Translations under genes and position numbers: made by a program
Notes under the pieces: generated by a model
The model's database searches: none
What the model was told of the DNA's origin: nothing
What the model saw: only the letters and a program-made list of their open reading frames with translations
In this document: positions 8,247-16,097 of the stretch, one piece after another
Position numbering within the stretch: the first letter of the stretch is position 1
Layout of the letters: every line of letters begins with the position of its first letter
From: Pirellula staleyi DSM 6068
Lineage (GTDB): Bacteria; Planctomycetota; Planctomycetia; Pirellulales; Pirellulaceae
Assembly: GCA_945875845.1 (NCBI GenBank)
Contig: CAMCMB010000022.1
Coordinates: forward strand, 1 to 64,000
DNA: 64,000 nt
Reading direction: 5' to 3'

Positions 8247-9440
8247 TTAAACATTGGACTTTTGGATTGCGGCGACCGTTTGGCGGGCCACCACTAATTC
8301 CTCATTCGTTGGTACGATCCAAATCTGAACCTTACCCTCTGAGTCATCGATTCTTCGCTCCGATCCGCGAACTTTGTTGCTCGATTCGGAAAGGCGGATT
8401 CCCAAGTCATCCAGTCCTTCACAAACCGCGGTGCGAACGCGTGCGCCGTTTTCGCCGATCCCACCCGTGAAGACGAGTGCATCGACTCCACCGAGAGCCA
8501 TGAGCATGCCACCTATCTGACGACGGATTTCTGCCACATACACATCCAGTGCCAATTTTGCGTCGGCGTTACCTGCATCTGCCGCTTGTTCCAGATCGCG
8601 AATGTCTCCTGAGAGTCCATTCGATAAACCGAGCAAGCCTGCTTGCGTGGACAAATGATGTAGCATTTTTTCCAGCGTCATGCCTGTGTGCTCCATCATC
8701 AATGGCAAACTGTAGGGATCCAAATCTCCGACACGGTTGTTTTGAGGCAAACCGGTTTGAGGACTCATTCCCATGGTGGTTGCCATGCTCTTGCCGTCAC
8801 GAATTGCGCATAACGACGAGCTGCCCCCGAGGTGGCACGAGATGATTCGAGCGTCTGATCGCCCGAGCAGCTCCGCCATCCGTCCTCCGATGAAGCGATG
8901 TGACGCGCCATGAAATCCCCATTTGCGAATCGGCAATGCGTTGGCAATGCTGGCGGGTAGGGCATAGCGTTTCCAAGCTTCGGGAATCGATTGATGGAAA
9001 TCGGTTTCAAACGCAGCGACCAAAGGTATCTGCGACATTCCAGCCAACTGCTTCATGGCAGCCATGTAGGGTGGATTGTGGGCCGGTGCGACGGAGTTCA
9101 TTTCATCCATGGCTGCCAAGACATGTTCATCAATGCGTTGCACTCCGGACAACCGTCCGCCGTGAACCGCCTTGAAACCGATCGCGCTGATCTCCGACGC
9201 ATCCTTGATACAACCATGGGTTGGATCCGTGAGCTGAGAGATGCAGGCTTCGACTGCAACACCATGAACAGGAATCGATTGGGTCATCTCACCGCGGTAT
9301 TCGCCGATTTCGACGAAACAGCGACTTTCCGAAGAGCCGATGCGTTCCACACCGCCTCGGGCGAGCTGTCGCTCGTCGGACATGTCAAACAATCGATACT
9401 TGAAACTGGTTGAGCCTAGGTTGGCAACGAGAACCTTCAT
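8247..9440 (-). CDS. ackA: Acetate/propionate-type kinase
   Basis: 397 residues from the ATG at 9440; the open frame runs further upstream into the BMC-H gene but only this start gives the family N-terminus (VLVANLGSTSFKYRLFD). Other family motifs are VHGGR, WGFHGASHRFIGGRMAEL, GGSSSLCAIRDGKSMATTMG and VFTGGIGENGA. It would use the acyl phosphate made by PduL to phosphorylate ADP, giving lactate (or propionate/acetate) and ATP. It has no visible encapsulation helix, so it may act outside the shell. It follows the second BMC-H gene by 28 bp. Confidence 0.93.
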   Translation of the reverse strand: MKVLVANLGSTSFKYRLFDMSDERQLARGGVERIGSSESRCFVEIGEYRGEMTQSIPVHGVAVEACISQLTDPTHGCIKDASEISAIGFKAVHGGRLSGVQRIDEHVLAAMDEMNSVAPAHNPPYMAAMKQLAGMSQIPLVAAFETDFHQSIPEAWKRYALPASIANALPIRKWGFHGASHRFIGGRMAELLGRSDARIISCHLGGSSSLCAIRDGKSMATTMGMSPQTGLPQNNRVGDLDPYSLPLMMEHTGMTLEKMLHHLSTQAGLLGLSNGLSGDIRDLEQAADAGNADAKLALDVYVAEIRRQIGGMLMALGGVDALVFTGGIGENGARVRTAVCEGLDDLGIRLSESSNKVRGSERRIDDSEGKVQIWIVPTNEELVVARQTVAAIQKSNV

Positions 9441-9468
9441 GGTCTGTGTGTCACTCCGTTGGAAGGGA

Positions 9469-9738
9469 TTACTTAAAGAACGCTGCGGTGAGACCTTCAG
9501 CAGGTCGTGCGATGACATGGCTGCTAACCAACTCACCCACTTGGGAAGCGGCTGCTGCACCCGCTTCGACGGCTGCGCGAACGCTGCCGACATCGCCACT
9601 GACCATGGTTGTGACATAAGCGCCGCCGATATCGACTCGCTTTACGATTTCGACGTTGGCAGCTTTGGCCATCGCGTCGGTCGCTTCAATCAATGCCAAG
9701 AGGCCTTTGGTTTCAATCAATCCTATTGCGTTTTGCAT
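9469..9738 (-). CDS. BMC-H hexameric shell protein, copy 2
   Basis: 89 residues, one BMC domain. It starts NAIGLIETKGLLALIEATDA and has the pore region VDIGGAYVTTMVSGDVGSV followed by the AAVEAGAAAA helix. Hexamers tile the facets of the shell and their central pores pass substrates. It differs from the other BMC-H in the pore loop (VDIGGAY here, KVGSGLV there), so the two may form pores of different character. It lies 45 bp after the first BMC-H. Confidence 0.96.
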   Translation of the reverse strand: MQNAIGLIETKGLLALIEATDAMAKAANVEIVKRVDIGGAYVTTMVSGDVGSVRAAVEAGAAAASQVGELVSSHVIARPAEGLTAAFFK

Positions 9739-9783
9739 GTTGTCTAAACTCTTGTTTGTAGATGGAAATGGGTGGGTGTGGGA

Positions 9784-10086
9784 TTACTCAGCCGAGGACG
9801 ATGGGGCGTTGACTCTGAGGACCTTGTTCAAGTCATCGTGAGGTCGCGCAATCACTTGAACGCTCATGACTTGTCCGATTCGTCCGGCGGCAGCAGCACC
9901 AGCGTCGGTGGCAGCTTTCACAGCCGCAACGTCACCGCTGACAAATGCCGAGACCAAACCGCTGCCAACTTTGTCCCAACCGAGGAACTTGACGTTGGCC
10001 GCCTTCATCATCGCGTCGACAGCTTCGATCAAGGCTACAAAGCCTTTGGTCTCGATCATGCCGAGCGCTTCATTCACTTTTGCCAT
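9784..10086 (-). CDS. BMC-H hexameric shell protein, copy 1
   Basis: About 100 residues, one BMC domain ([21 protein letters not shown], pore loop around [17 protein letters not shown]) with a short serine-rich C-terminal tail. The ATG at 10086 is preceded by GGAG at the right distance; a TTG five codons earlier would put the ribosome site inside the gene, so I reject it. The strong ribosome site and the hairpin just upstream fit a need for high shell output. Confidence 0.96.
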   Translation of the reverse strand: MAKVNEALGMIETKGFVALIEAVDAMMKAANVKFLGWDKVGSGLVSAFVSGDVAAVKAATDAGAAAAGRIGQVMSVQVIARPHDDLNKVLRVNAPSSSAE

Positions 10087-10140
10087 AAAACTTTTCTCCA
10101 AAATAAAAGGAAACTAAGGGTGTAAAACGTGGTTTGTTGT

Positions 10141-10195
10141 GTGGCGTGAGCTTCTAGCTTGCATTTTTACCTCGCAAGCTGGAAGCTTACGCCAC
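10141..10195. repeat. Imperfect 22-bp inverted repeat upstream of the BMC-H genes
   Basis: The arms 10141-10162 (gtggcgtgagcttctagctt...) and 10174-10195 pair with two mismatches around an 11-base loop. It occupies the gap between pduL and the first BMC-H gene and would be transcribed in the operon mRNA. It could be a processing or stabilising element that separates the regulator/PduL part from the abundant shell mRNA; this is inference. Confidence 0.75.
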
Positions 10196-10215
10196 TTATT
10201 CATCTACCGCTCGCC

Positions 10216-10932
10216 TCAGTGCTCATGGCACTTGCAAGGTTGTTGTTTCTTGAGTTCGATTGCGGTGGCTCGGTCGAGATCGCAAGCGTTCCCCTCATCG
10301 GTATCGATGTGCACTTCAAGTTTCGCCGCCGCGTCTTCGCGAACCAACAAGTCTTCGAAGGTGACGGAGCATTGATGCGACTTGACGCTCAACGTCATGA
10401 AATCGCCATTCTTCACTCCGTAGAACGCACAATCCTTCGGGTTGATATGAACGTGACGTGCGGCCCGAATGACTCCTTGAGTTAATTCGACGGCACCCGC
10501 AGGGCCGACAAGGACGCAACCGGGCGTCCCTGCAATGTCGCCGCTGTGACGAACCGGAGCCTCGATTCCAAGCGAGATGGCATCGGTATAGGCAAGTTCG
10601 ACTTGGCTGGCTTTCCGCGTTGGGCCTAGCACTCGAACATTGGGGAGCATGCGCCGCCGCGGCCCCACAATCATGACGGTTTCAGCGGCCGCAAAGAAGC
10701 CATCTTGATAAAGCCCCTTCTCGGGGGTCAATTTTTTGCCCGGGCCGAAGAGCTTTTCGACATGTTCGTCGGTGAGGTGAATGTGACGAGCCGAAATGCT
10801 CACAACCAGATTGGGTTTGTAAGGTTCCGAGCCGTTGCTCAAGGAGGATGAGCCCGCTAAAGCGCGTGTGATAGCGGATCGCACCAGCGATTCGATGGCC
10901 TTGGGATCTAAATTTTGGATTGCGGTAGTCAC
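10216..10932 (-). CDS. pduL: PduL-type phosphotransacylase of the microcompartment
   Basis: 238 residues. An N-terminal encapsulation-like helix ([17 protein letters not shown]) is followed by the two PduL beta-barrel halves. These contain the zinc-ligand histidine motifs [17 protein letters not shown] and [16 protein letters not shown] and the segment [17 protein letters not shown]. It swaps CoA for phosphate on the acyl-CoA made by PduP, regenerating CoA inside the shell. The start is a GTG that overlaps the deoR stop codon (GTGA). The extreme C-terminus [11 protein letters not shown] is rich in cysteine and histidine, which is not part of the usual fold. Confidence 0.93.
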   Translation of the reverse strand: MTTAIQNLDPKAIESLVRSAITRALAGSSSLSNGSEPYKPNLVVSISARHIHLTDEHVEKLFGPGKKLTPEKGLYQDGFFAAAETVMIVGPRRRMLPNVRVLGPTRKASQVELAYTDAISLGIEAPVRHSGDIAGTPGCVLVGPAGAVELTQGVIRAARHVHINPKDCAFYGVKNGDFMTLSVKSHQCSVTFEDLLVREDAAAKLEVHIDTDEGNACDLDRATAIELKKQQPCKCHEH

Positions 10933-11786
10933 GATACGTGCTCGGGTGAAGTGGTTTCGATGCTATTTTCGGACTCGTGCCCACTCTCTTGTTCGGAGAG
11001 TGCAGCCGAGGAGAGAAGCAATTGGACATTGGCTTGGTCGATGTAATCTCGCCAGGACTTGGATAGCTCGTCATCGACGACAAGAGTGTGAACGTTGGAC
11101 CAATCGCAGAGTCGAGCTAGGCTCGATCTGCCAAATTTCGAACTGTCGGCCACAATGATGGTCCGGTCAGCGCATTGCATCATGGCTCGCTCGGTTTCGA
11201 CGAGAAGCATGTTGCTGTTGTAAAAACCTTTGGCATTCACACCTGCCACGCTCAAAAACGCTTTTTGAACATTGAGCGACTGTAACATTTGGTTCGAATA
11301 ACTACCGAGCGTCACGCCGGTGCGGTTGTGCAAGGCACCTCCGAGCAAGACCAAGTCGACGGAATCGCTGGACGAAAACAGATTCGCGACGGGGAGTGAA
11401 TTGGTAACGATTTGGAGCGGACGACCGACGAGCTGTCGCGCAAGTTCGTAAGTCGTACTACCGCCATCGAGCAAAAGAGTGTCGTGGTCTTCGATGAGAC
11501 TCGCTGCCGCCATCGCGATGAGGCGCTTCTTTTCCCAATGACCAGGGTTCTTTTTGGATTCAAACTGCTTGACGCTGGTGGTGGGTCCGGTGGAAAAAAC
11601 GCCACCGTGCGTTCGCTTGGCTTCGCCGGTTTCCTCAAGGGCTTCTAAGTCGCGGCGAATGGTCGATTCGCTGACCTCCATCGCTTCACGCAGGTCTGGA
11701 ATCGACACGAAGCCATGTTCGCGAATCATTTCGCGCAGTTTGGCTCGTCGAACGACCGACCCGTTGAGCTGATTGGTTGGAATCAT
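10929..11786 (-). CDS. DeoR-family regulator of the BMC operon
   Basis: 285 residues. The N-terminal winged helix reads [19 protein letters not shown] then [14 protein letters not shown], the DeoR pattern. The C-terminal DeoRC sensor domain includes [16 protein letters not shown] and [12 protein letters not shown], an ISOCOT-type fold that binds phosphorylated sugars. It is the first gene of the BMC operon and overlaps pduL by four bases, so it probably represses its own operon and responds to a sugar phosphate such as fuculose- or rhamnulose-phosphate. Three palindromic sites upstream are candidate operators. Confidence 0.92.
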   Translation of the reverse strand: MIPTNQLNGSVVRRAKLREMIREHGFVSIPDLREAMEVSESTIRRDLEALEETGEAKRTHGGVFSTGPTTSVKQFESKKNPGHWEKKRLIAMAAASLIEDHDTLLLDGGSTTYELARQLVGRPLQIVTNSLPVANLFSSSDSVDLVLLGGALHNRTGVTLGSYSNQMLQSLNVQKAFLSVAGVNAKGFYNSNMLLVETERAMMQCADRTIIVADSSKFGRSSLARLCDWSNVHTLVVDDELSKSWRDYIDQANVQLLLSSAALSEQESGHESENSIETTSPEHVS

Positions 11787-11795
11787 GAAAAGGAT

Positions 11796-11936
11796 GAGAG
11801 AATTCTTTCACACGCGGGATGACTACAGTTGAGTATGACCGAAGAAAACACGAGTTTCAACGGCATGTCGCCGATTTGTGGAAAGATTTAATCTTTAGGT
11901 GACTGGAAATGACGATTTCCGAGAAAGAATTCATTC
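11796..11936. promoter_or_regulatory. Three candidate DeoR operator palindromes
   Basis: Upstream of deoR lie 11796-11809 (gagagaattctttc), 11882-11896 (aaagatttaatcttt) and 11923-11936 (gaaagaattcattc). The first and third are each one base away from the palindrome GAAAGAATTCTTTC. The second has perfect 7-bp arms around one base with the same AAAGA/TCTTT ends. The first lies only 10 bp before the deoR start codon. Three related palindromes in 140 bp before a DeoR-controlled operon suggest cooperative operator sites; binding is untested. Confidence 0.5.
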
Positions 11937-12188
11937 ATCGCCAGGAAAACCGGAAGAAAAGTGGCATGGCACGAGCGTCCCGTTCGTGACTCGATGGGCG
12001 AGACGCCCATGCCACTTGCGAAGACGCCCAATGCCAGTTGCGAATACCACGCTGCCGCGGCGGCGTGTTCATCTTAACCCGCACTGCCGCCGAGCACCCT
12101 CCCGTCCATTCCAGCACCGAGCCCTCACGCTTCGGGTTGTGAAAATCAGGAACTCTTCGTCCATCGTCGAAATTCGTCTCAAGAGCTC
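11937..12188. repeat. Spacer with hairpin element between the BMC and ABC operons
   Basis: No gene seen. Positions 11961-12016 contain facing arms built on gtggcatgg and ccatgccac, with an inner palindrome atgggcgagacgcccat (11994-12010). This is one of several interspersed hairpin families in the window. The remaining sequence up to the promoter region at 12189 has no recognisable element. Confidence 0.5.
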
Positions 12189-12228
12189 TTGACTCGCAAG
12201 CACGACAGTGTACTATTTAACTAGTTAA
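12189..12228 (+). promoter_or_regulatory. Promoter and operator of the GntR-ABC operon
   Basis: TTGACT (12189-12194) and TACTAT (12211-12216) are spaced 16 bp, a plausible housekeeping promoter. Immediately downstream is a perfect 12-bp palindrome, ttaactagttaa (12217-12228), at the expected transcription start and about 37 bp before the GntR start codon. A palindrome there fits autorepression by the YtrA-type GntR regulator. Confidence 0.55.
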
Positions 12229-12265
12229 CCAACACGGAAGACGTTTTGACGAGGTCTTTAACATC

Positions 12266-12700
12266 ATGTTCTTTTCGATTGACCCCAACAACGGGGTGGC
12301 GATTTACGAGCAAATCGTTCGCCAAGTCAAATTCGCAATCGCCGAAGGGACGTTGCTGCCAGGCCAGTTGCTGCCCAGCGTTCGCATCCTAAGTCAGCGT
12401 CTGACCATCAACCCGAATACGATTGCTCGCGCTTTTCAGCAATTGCAAGTGGATGGAGCGATCGAGTCTCTGCGAGGTCGAGGGCTGGTCGTTTGCGAAA
12501 ATGCGACCGAGTCATGTCGCGTTGCTCGCCGCAGCATTCTCGAAGATCGCCTCAAAGCGGTCCTCACCGAAGCCCTTCACGGCGGACTTACCGCCAAGGA
12601 CCTTCGCAAAATTGTGCTTCATCAAATCGAACAACTCGACGGTACAGTAGCTACGGTCGCCTCTTCAGACTCCAACAACACAGAACAGGTGGGATCATGA
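12266..12700 (+). CDS. GntR-family regulator, YtrA subfamily
   Basis: 144 residues. The winged helix-turn-helix is typical of GntR (IYEQIVRQVKFAIAEGTL, LPSVRILSQRLTINPNTIAR, LRGRGLVV). The C-terminal part is only about 60 residues and lacks a ligand domain, as in the YtrA group, whose members control neighbouring ABC transporter genes. It overlaps the ATP-binding gene by ATGA and probably represses this operon through the palindrome at 12217-12228. Confidence 0.9.
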   Translation: MFFSIDPNNGVAIYEQIVRQVKFAIAEGTLLPGQLLPSVRILSQRLTINPNTIARAFQQLQVDGAIESLRGRGLVVCENATESCRVARRSILEDRLKAVLTEALHGGLTAKDLRKIVLHQIEQLDGTVATVASSDSNNTEQVGS

Positions 12701-13683
12701 ACCACGTAATTTCGGCCAAGGGATTGGAAATGCATTTCCCCGGTTGCGATGCGCTCCAAGGAGTCGATCTCAACATCAAGCAAGGGACGGTGTTCGCTTT
12801 GCTGGGCGAAAACGGGGCGGGCAAGACAACACTCATTCGTATCTTGATGGGTTACCAAAAGGCGTCCGCTGGATCATGCAGCGTTCTGGGACTTGATCCC
12901 GTTCGCGATGAACTTGAGATCCGGCGTCGCGTTGGCTATGTCTCGGATGCTCCGGCTCTCTACGATTGGATGCAGGTCGGCGAGATTGGTTGGTTCGCTT
13001 CGGCATTCTATCCGGACGGATTTATGGACAAATACCGCGAAGCGATCGAACGGTACGAGTTGCCGCAAAGTCGCAAAATCAGACATCTCAGCAAAGGCCA
13101 GCGAGCCAAAGTCGCACTTGCGCTCGCGTTGGCCCACGACCCCGAGTTGCTGATCCTCGACGAACCAACCTCGGGATTGGATCCCTTGGTTCGTCGCGAG
13201 TTTTTAGAAAGCATGATCGAGAGAGCTGCGACCGGCAGAACCGTGTTTCTCTCCAGCCATCAAATCGCCGAAGTCGAACGTGTGGCGGACGAAATCGCAG
13301 TTCTGCATGCAGGCAAATTCCGAATCGTGGATTCGCTCAGCGAGTTGCGAGACTCGGTTCACAAGATCACCGTCAGCCTATCGGATCCGTTGATCAGCCT
13401 GCCTCAAATCGAAGGACCAACCGAGTTGCTCAGCGAAGAAACAGAGGGACGGCAACGACGATTTGTCGTTCGCGGGGATGCGCAGCAAGTCCTGAAACTC
13501 TGGGAAGGACGGACCGGCGTGCACCAAATTCAAGCTCGGGCTGCGACGCTCGATGAGCTATTCGTGGCTTGCACGCGTGGAATTCCAAGCAAGCTTGAAT
13601 CCGACGGGAAGCAATCTACGGGTGACACAGCCACGGGTGACACAGCCACGGGTGACACAGCTACGGAGCGACAAGCATCATGA
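12697..13683 (+). CDS. ABC transporter ATP-binding protein
   Basis: 328 residues from the ATG at 12697, which overlaps the regulator stop. Walker A is GENGAGKTTLIRIL. The signature motif is degenerate (HLSKGQRAKVALALALAHDP) but complete, and Walker B is LLILDEPTSGLDP, followed by the H-loop SSHQIAEVE. A C-terminal regulatory part ends in a tail with three GDTAT units, produced by a 15-bp tandem repeat at about 13619-13663. It pairs with the permease that follows. The substrate is unknown; the YtrA-linked systems known elsewhere respond to cell-envelope stress. Confidence 0.92.
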   Translation: MNHVISAKGLEMHFPGCDALQGVDLNIKQGTVFALLGENGAGKTTLIRILMGYQKASAGSCSVLGLDPVRDELEIRRRVGYVSDAPALYDWMQVGEIGWFASAFYPDGFMDKYREAIERYELPQSRKIRHLSKGQRAKVALALALAHDPELLILDEPTSGLDPLVRREFLESMIERAATGRTVFLSSHQIAEVERVADEIAVLHAGKFRIVDSLSELRDSVHKITVSLSDPLISLPQIEGPTELLSEETEGRQRRFVVRGDAQQVLKLWEGRTGVHQIQARAATLDELFVACTRGIPSKLESDGKQSTGDTATGDTATGDTATERQAS

Positions 13684-16097
13684 GCAACACATCGCCCAAT
13701 ATCATGTTGCACCTACTCCGCAAAGAGTCGCGGCAGCTCGTGCCGCTCATCGCGATCCTTGCGTCGCTCGCCCTCGTGTTTCAATTCTTGGGACTTATCA
13801 ACGGTGAGATTTCGAATCGACTTGGTGAAGTGGCACTGCTGGGCATGCCGAGTCTTTTCGCAGTCGGTGCGGGCGCGCTGCTCGTAGGACAAGAGAAGGA
13901 TCAACGCACCATCCAATGGTTGCAATCGATGCCCATTCCCAAGGCGCAGGTGGTGCGATCGAAACTGTTGGCGGCACTGCTGAGTCTTGTCGTGGTGTGG
14001 ATAGTGAGTTTAGTTCTGTACGCAATGTTTCTGCCTTTGCGAAATCACTCGATGGATTCGCAGTCTTTCGGGGATTCTCCGAACGCGTTCAACTGGCCAT
14101 TGAACACGTTGTTTCTGTTGCTGAGCGGATTGGGTTTGGCATGGCGATTCAAGTCTTCCTTTACCAGTCTCTTTGCGATCATTCCGTTGGCGATGCTACC
14201 ATGGTTCATTTCGGAATCGCTGGCCTTTGCGGTTCGCGTTTTCACCGACGCAAGGCTTGAGCCTAACTCGGGCGAGTTGGCTTTGTTAAACGCAGGTTGC
14301 TTGACAATTGGGGCAATTGTGGTCACCGTCGTTGGCTGGAGAGAGGGACTGCGATTCTTGCAAGCGACTCCGGCTCCAATCGCAGCGAAGTCATTGCTCG
14401 GCACACTTGCGAGTCCGGTCAGAACGGTCGACTGGACCGCACGAACACCGTCCGCTCAGGGGCAGGTATTGGTTCGCCAGTTTTCGAAACAAAATCGAGT
14501 GGAACTGCTCAGCGTATTTGCAATCATAATCGTTTCGATCGCACTGGGTTGTTATGCAAGTTACATGGAGTGGTGGCAACCATCGCGTGGACCCAACGGT
14601 TCGCTCATCCTTTCGATCTTCGCGGCAGCCCTTGCGACCAGCTACATGGGAGTGATTAGTTTTCAAGGCGATCAGTTGCAGAATCGCATACGGTTTCTGG
14701 CAGACCGAGGAGTCCCACCGGGGCTTGTGTGGCGGACAAGGCACGCGGTCCCCATTGCGATGCTCGTGACAAGCGGGTTATTGGTGTTTGCTTTGGTTGC
14801 GATTGCACCATTACAACGATCGAACCATCCAGGGCAAGGACTTGTTGGGAAGGGATTGGTCGCTTCCCTGGCATGCTTTGCATTCATGGCATTGTCAATT
14901 CTCATCTATTCCTGTTCGCAGTGGGTAGGACAACTGATTCGCAGCCCGATCGTGGCTGCGATCGTCGCACCTGCGTTTGTGGGGGTGATGGGCATGTACT
15001 GGTACTTCGCGTTCTTACAACTCGATGCGTCCATTTGGTTGCTGGTTCTTTCGGGCGTGATACCCCTGGTTGCAACGTGGGCCATGATGAAGCGTTGGAT
15101 GAACGGCGGGAGCATCGTGGGTTATCTCGCGAGGCAGGGTACCTTTTTACTCGCATGCCTGACGATTCCAGCGATTTCATTTTTCTATGGGCTGGCAATG
15201 CAACCTAGTATGCCCGCAGCACTTCGCGACGAACTTGAATCGATCGCAATCCAGTCGGGAGCACCGCTCAATCCTCTCAAGATCAAGCCACAGTCAACTC
15301 GCTCGACCTTTTCGAACACGAACACGGATACGGATGACCGCGATAAAAAAGTGCCTTCGATGCGTGAAGAGCAAGCGCGTGTTCACAATCGGATAGCAAC
15401 CCAACTCGAACAAGGTGCCAGACTTGACTACTGGACATACCGACAGTTGCTTGATGACTTACTTTTCGAACGGACACTTGTGGAAAGCGATCCAACTCCG
15501 GAAACGCAAGCCAGATTTCGCAAGTTCTTCGAACTTGCGATGAAGGGTGCTGAGTCGATGAGGCGGAGTGTGGAATTGTTCGATCAAGAGCACGCAGATG
15601 CAGCCGAGGTAGAATTGTTGCGTCAATTGCAGAAGCCCGATGCCGAAAAGATACTGGGCCGCGATCGCTACCTACATGCATTGCGTATCCTAGCCGACAC
15701 CAGTGGACGCGACGAGGCTCGACGGAGAGCCGTTGCGGTCAACTGGGCTCGTCTCGGACGGTCATCCAAATCAAAAGACGGGTTCGATGACTACGAATTG
15801 CCCTACGGCAGAGCTTTTTCGTTGAGTAGGAGTTTTCTGTCGCATCGATTGATGGGCGTCAAAGTTGCACATCTTCTTGCGATCCTGGACGCCAAGGATG
15901 AGGCCGCCGTCGATTCCGCACGAGCGGTTGTCTTAGCCGACTGGAAACGTTCACCCAAACCTGCTGAACCTCTTTTTCAAGAGACCATGCAATATGTGCG
16001 ATCCATTTTCTCGGTGCCCGGCTCGCTTTGGCGCGGACGCTGGGAACAACAAGCCGTCGATTTGCTGAAATCCGTCCGTGAGGGAAAAAATGAATAA
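13680..16097 (+). CDS. ABC-2 type permease with long soluble C-terminal region
   Basis: 805 residues, overlapping the ATP-binding gene by ATGA. Residues 1 to about 525 contain numerous hydrophobic segments arranged as two similar membrane halves (each with a run of about five to six segments), as if two ABC-2 permeases were fused. The last 270 residues are hydrophilic and helical (for example REEQARVHNRIATQLEQGAR) with no domain I recognise. Most ABC-2 permeases are 250-400 residues, so this one may supply the whole membrane part alone, with an added cytoplasmic or periplasmic module. Confidence 0.82.
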   Translation: MSNTSPNIMLHLLRKESRQLVPLIAILASLALVFQFLGLINGEISNRLGEVALLGMPSLFAVGAGALLVGQEKDQRTIQWLQSMPIPKAQVVRSKLLAALLSLVVVWIVSLVLYAMFLPLRNHSMDSQSFGDSPNAFNWPLNTLFLLLSGLGLAWRFKSSFTSLFAIIPLAMLPWFISESLAFAVRVFTDARLEPNSGELALLNAGCLTIGAIVVTVVGWREGLRFLQATPAPIAAKSLLGTLASPVRTVDWTARTPSAQGQVLVRQFSKQNRVELLSVFAIIIVSIALGCYASYMEWWQPSRGPNGSLILSIFAAALATSYMGVISFQGDQLQNRIRFLADRGVPPGLVWRTRHAVPIAMLVTSGLLVFALVAIAPLQRSNHPGQGLVGKGLVASLACFAFMALSILIYSCSQWVGQLIRSPIVAAIVAPAFVGVMGMYWYFAFLQLDASIWLLVLSGVIPLVATWAMMKRWMNGGSIVGYLARQGTFLLACLTIPAISFFYGLAMQPSMPAALRDELESIAIQSGAPLNPLKIKPQSTRSTFSNTNTDTDDRDKKVPSMREEQARVHNRIATQLEQGARLDYWTYRQLLDDLLFERTLVESDPTPETQARFRKFFELAMKGAESMRRSVELFDQEHADAAEVELLRQLQKPDAEKILGRDRYLHALRILADTSGRDEARRRAVAVNWARLGRSSKSKDGFDDYELPYGRAFSLSRSFLSHRLMGVKVAHLLAILDAKDEAAVDSARAVVLADWKRSPKPAEPLFQETMQYVRSIFSVPGSLWRGRWEQQAVDLLKSVREGKNE

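Noticed and set aside
8247-9617. Longer acetate kinase starting at 9617
   Set aside because: The extra 59 residues are an out-of-frame reading of the BMC-H gene; the family N-terminus begins at 9440.
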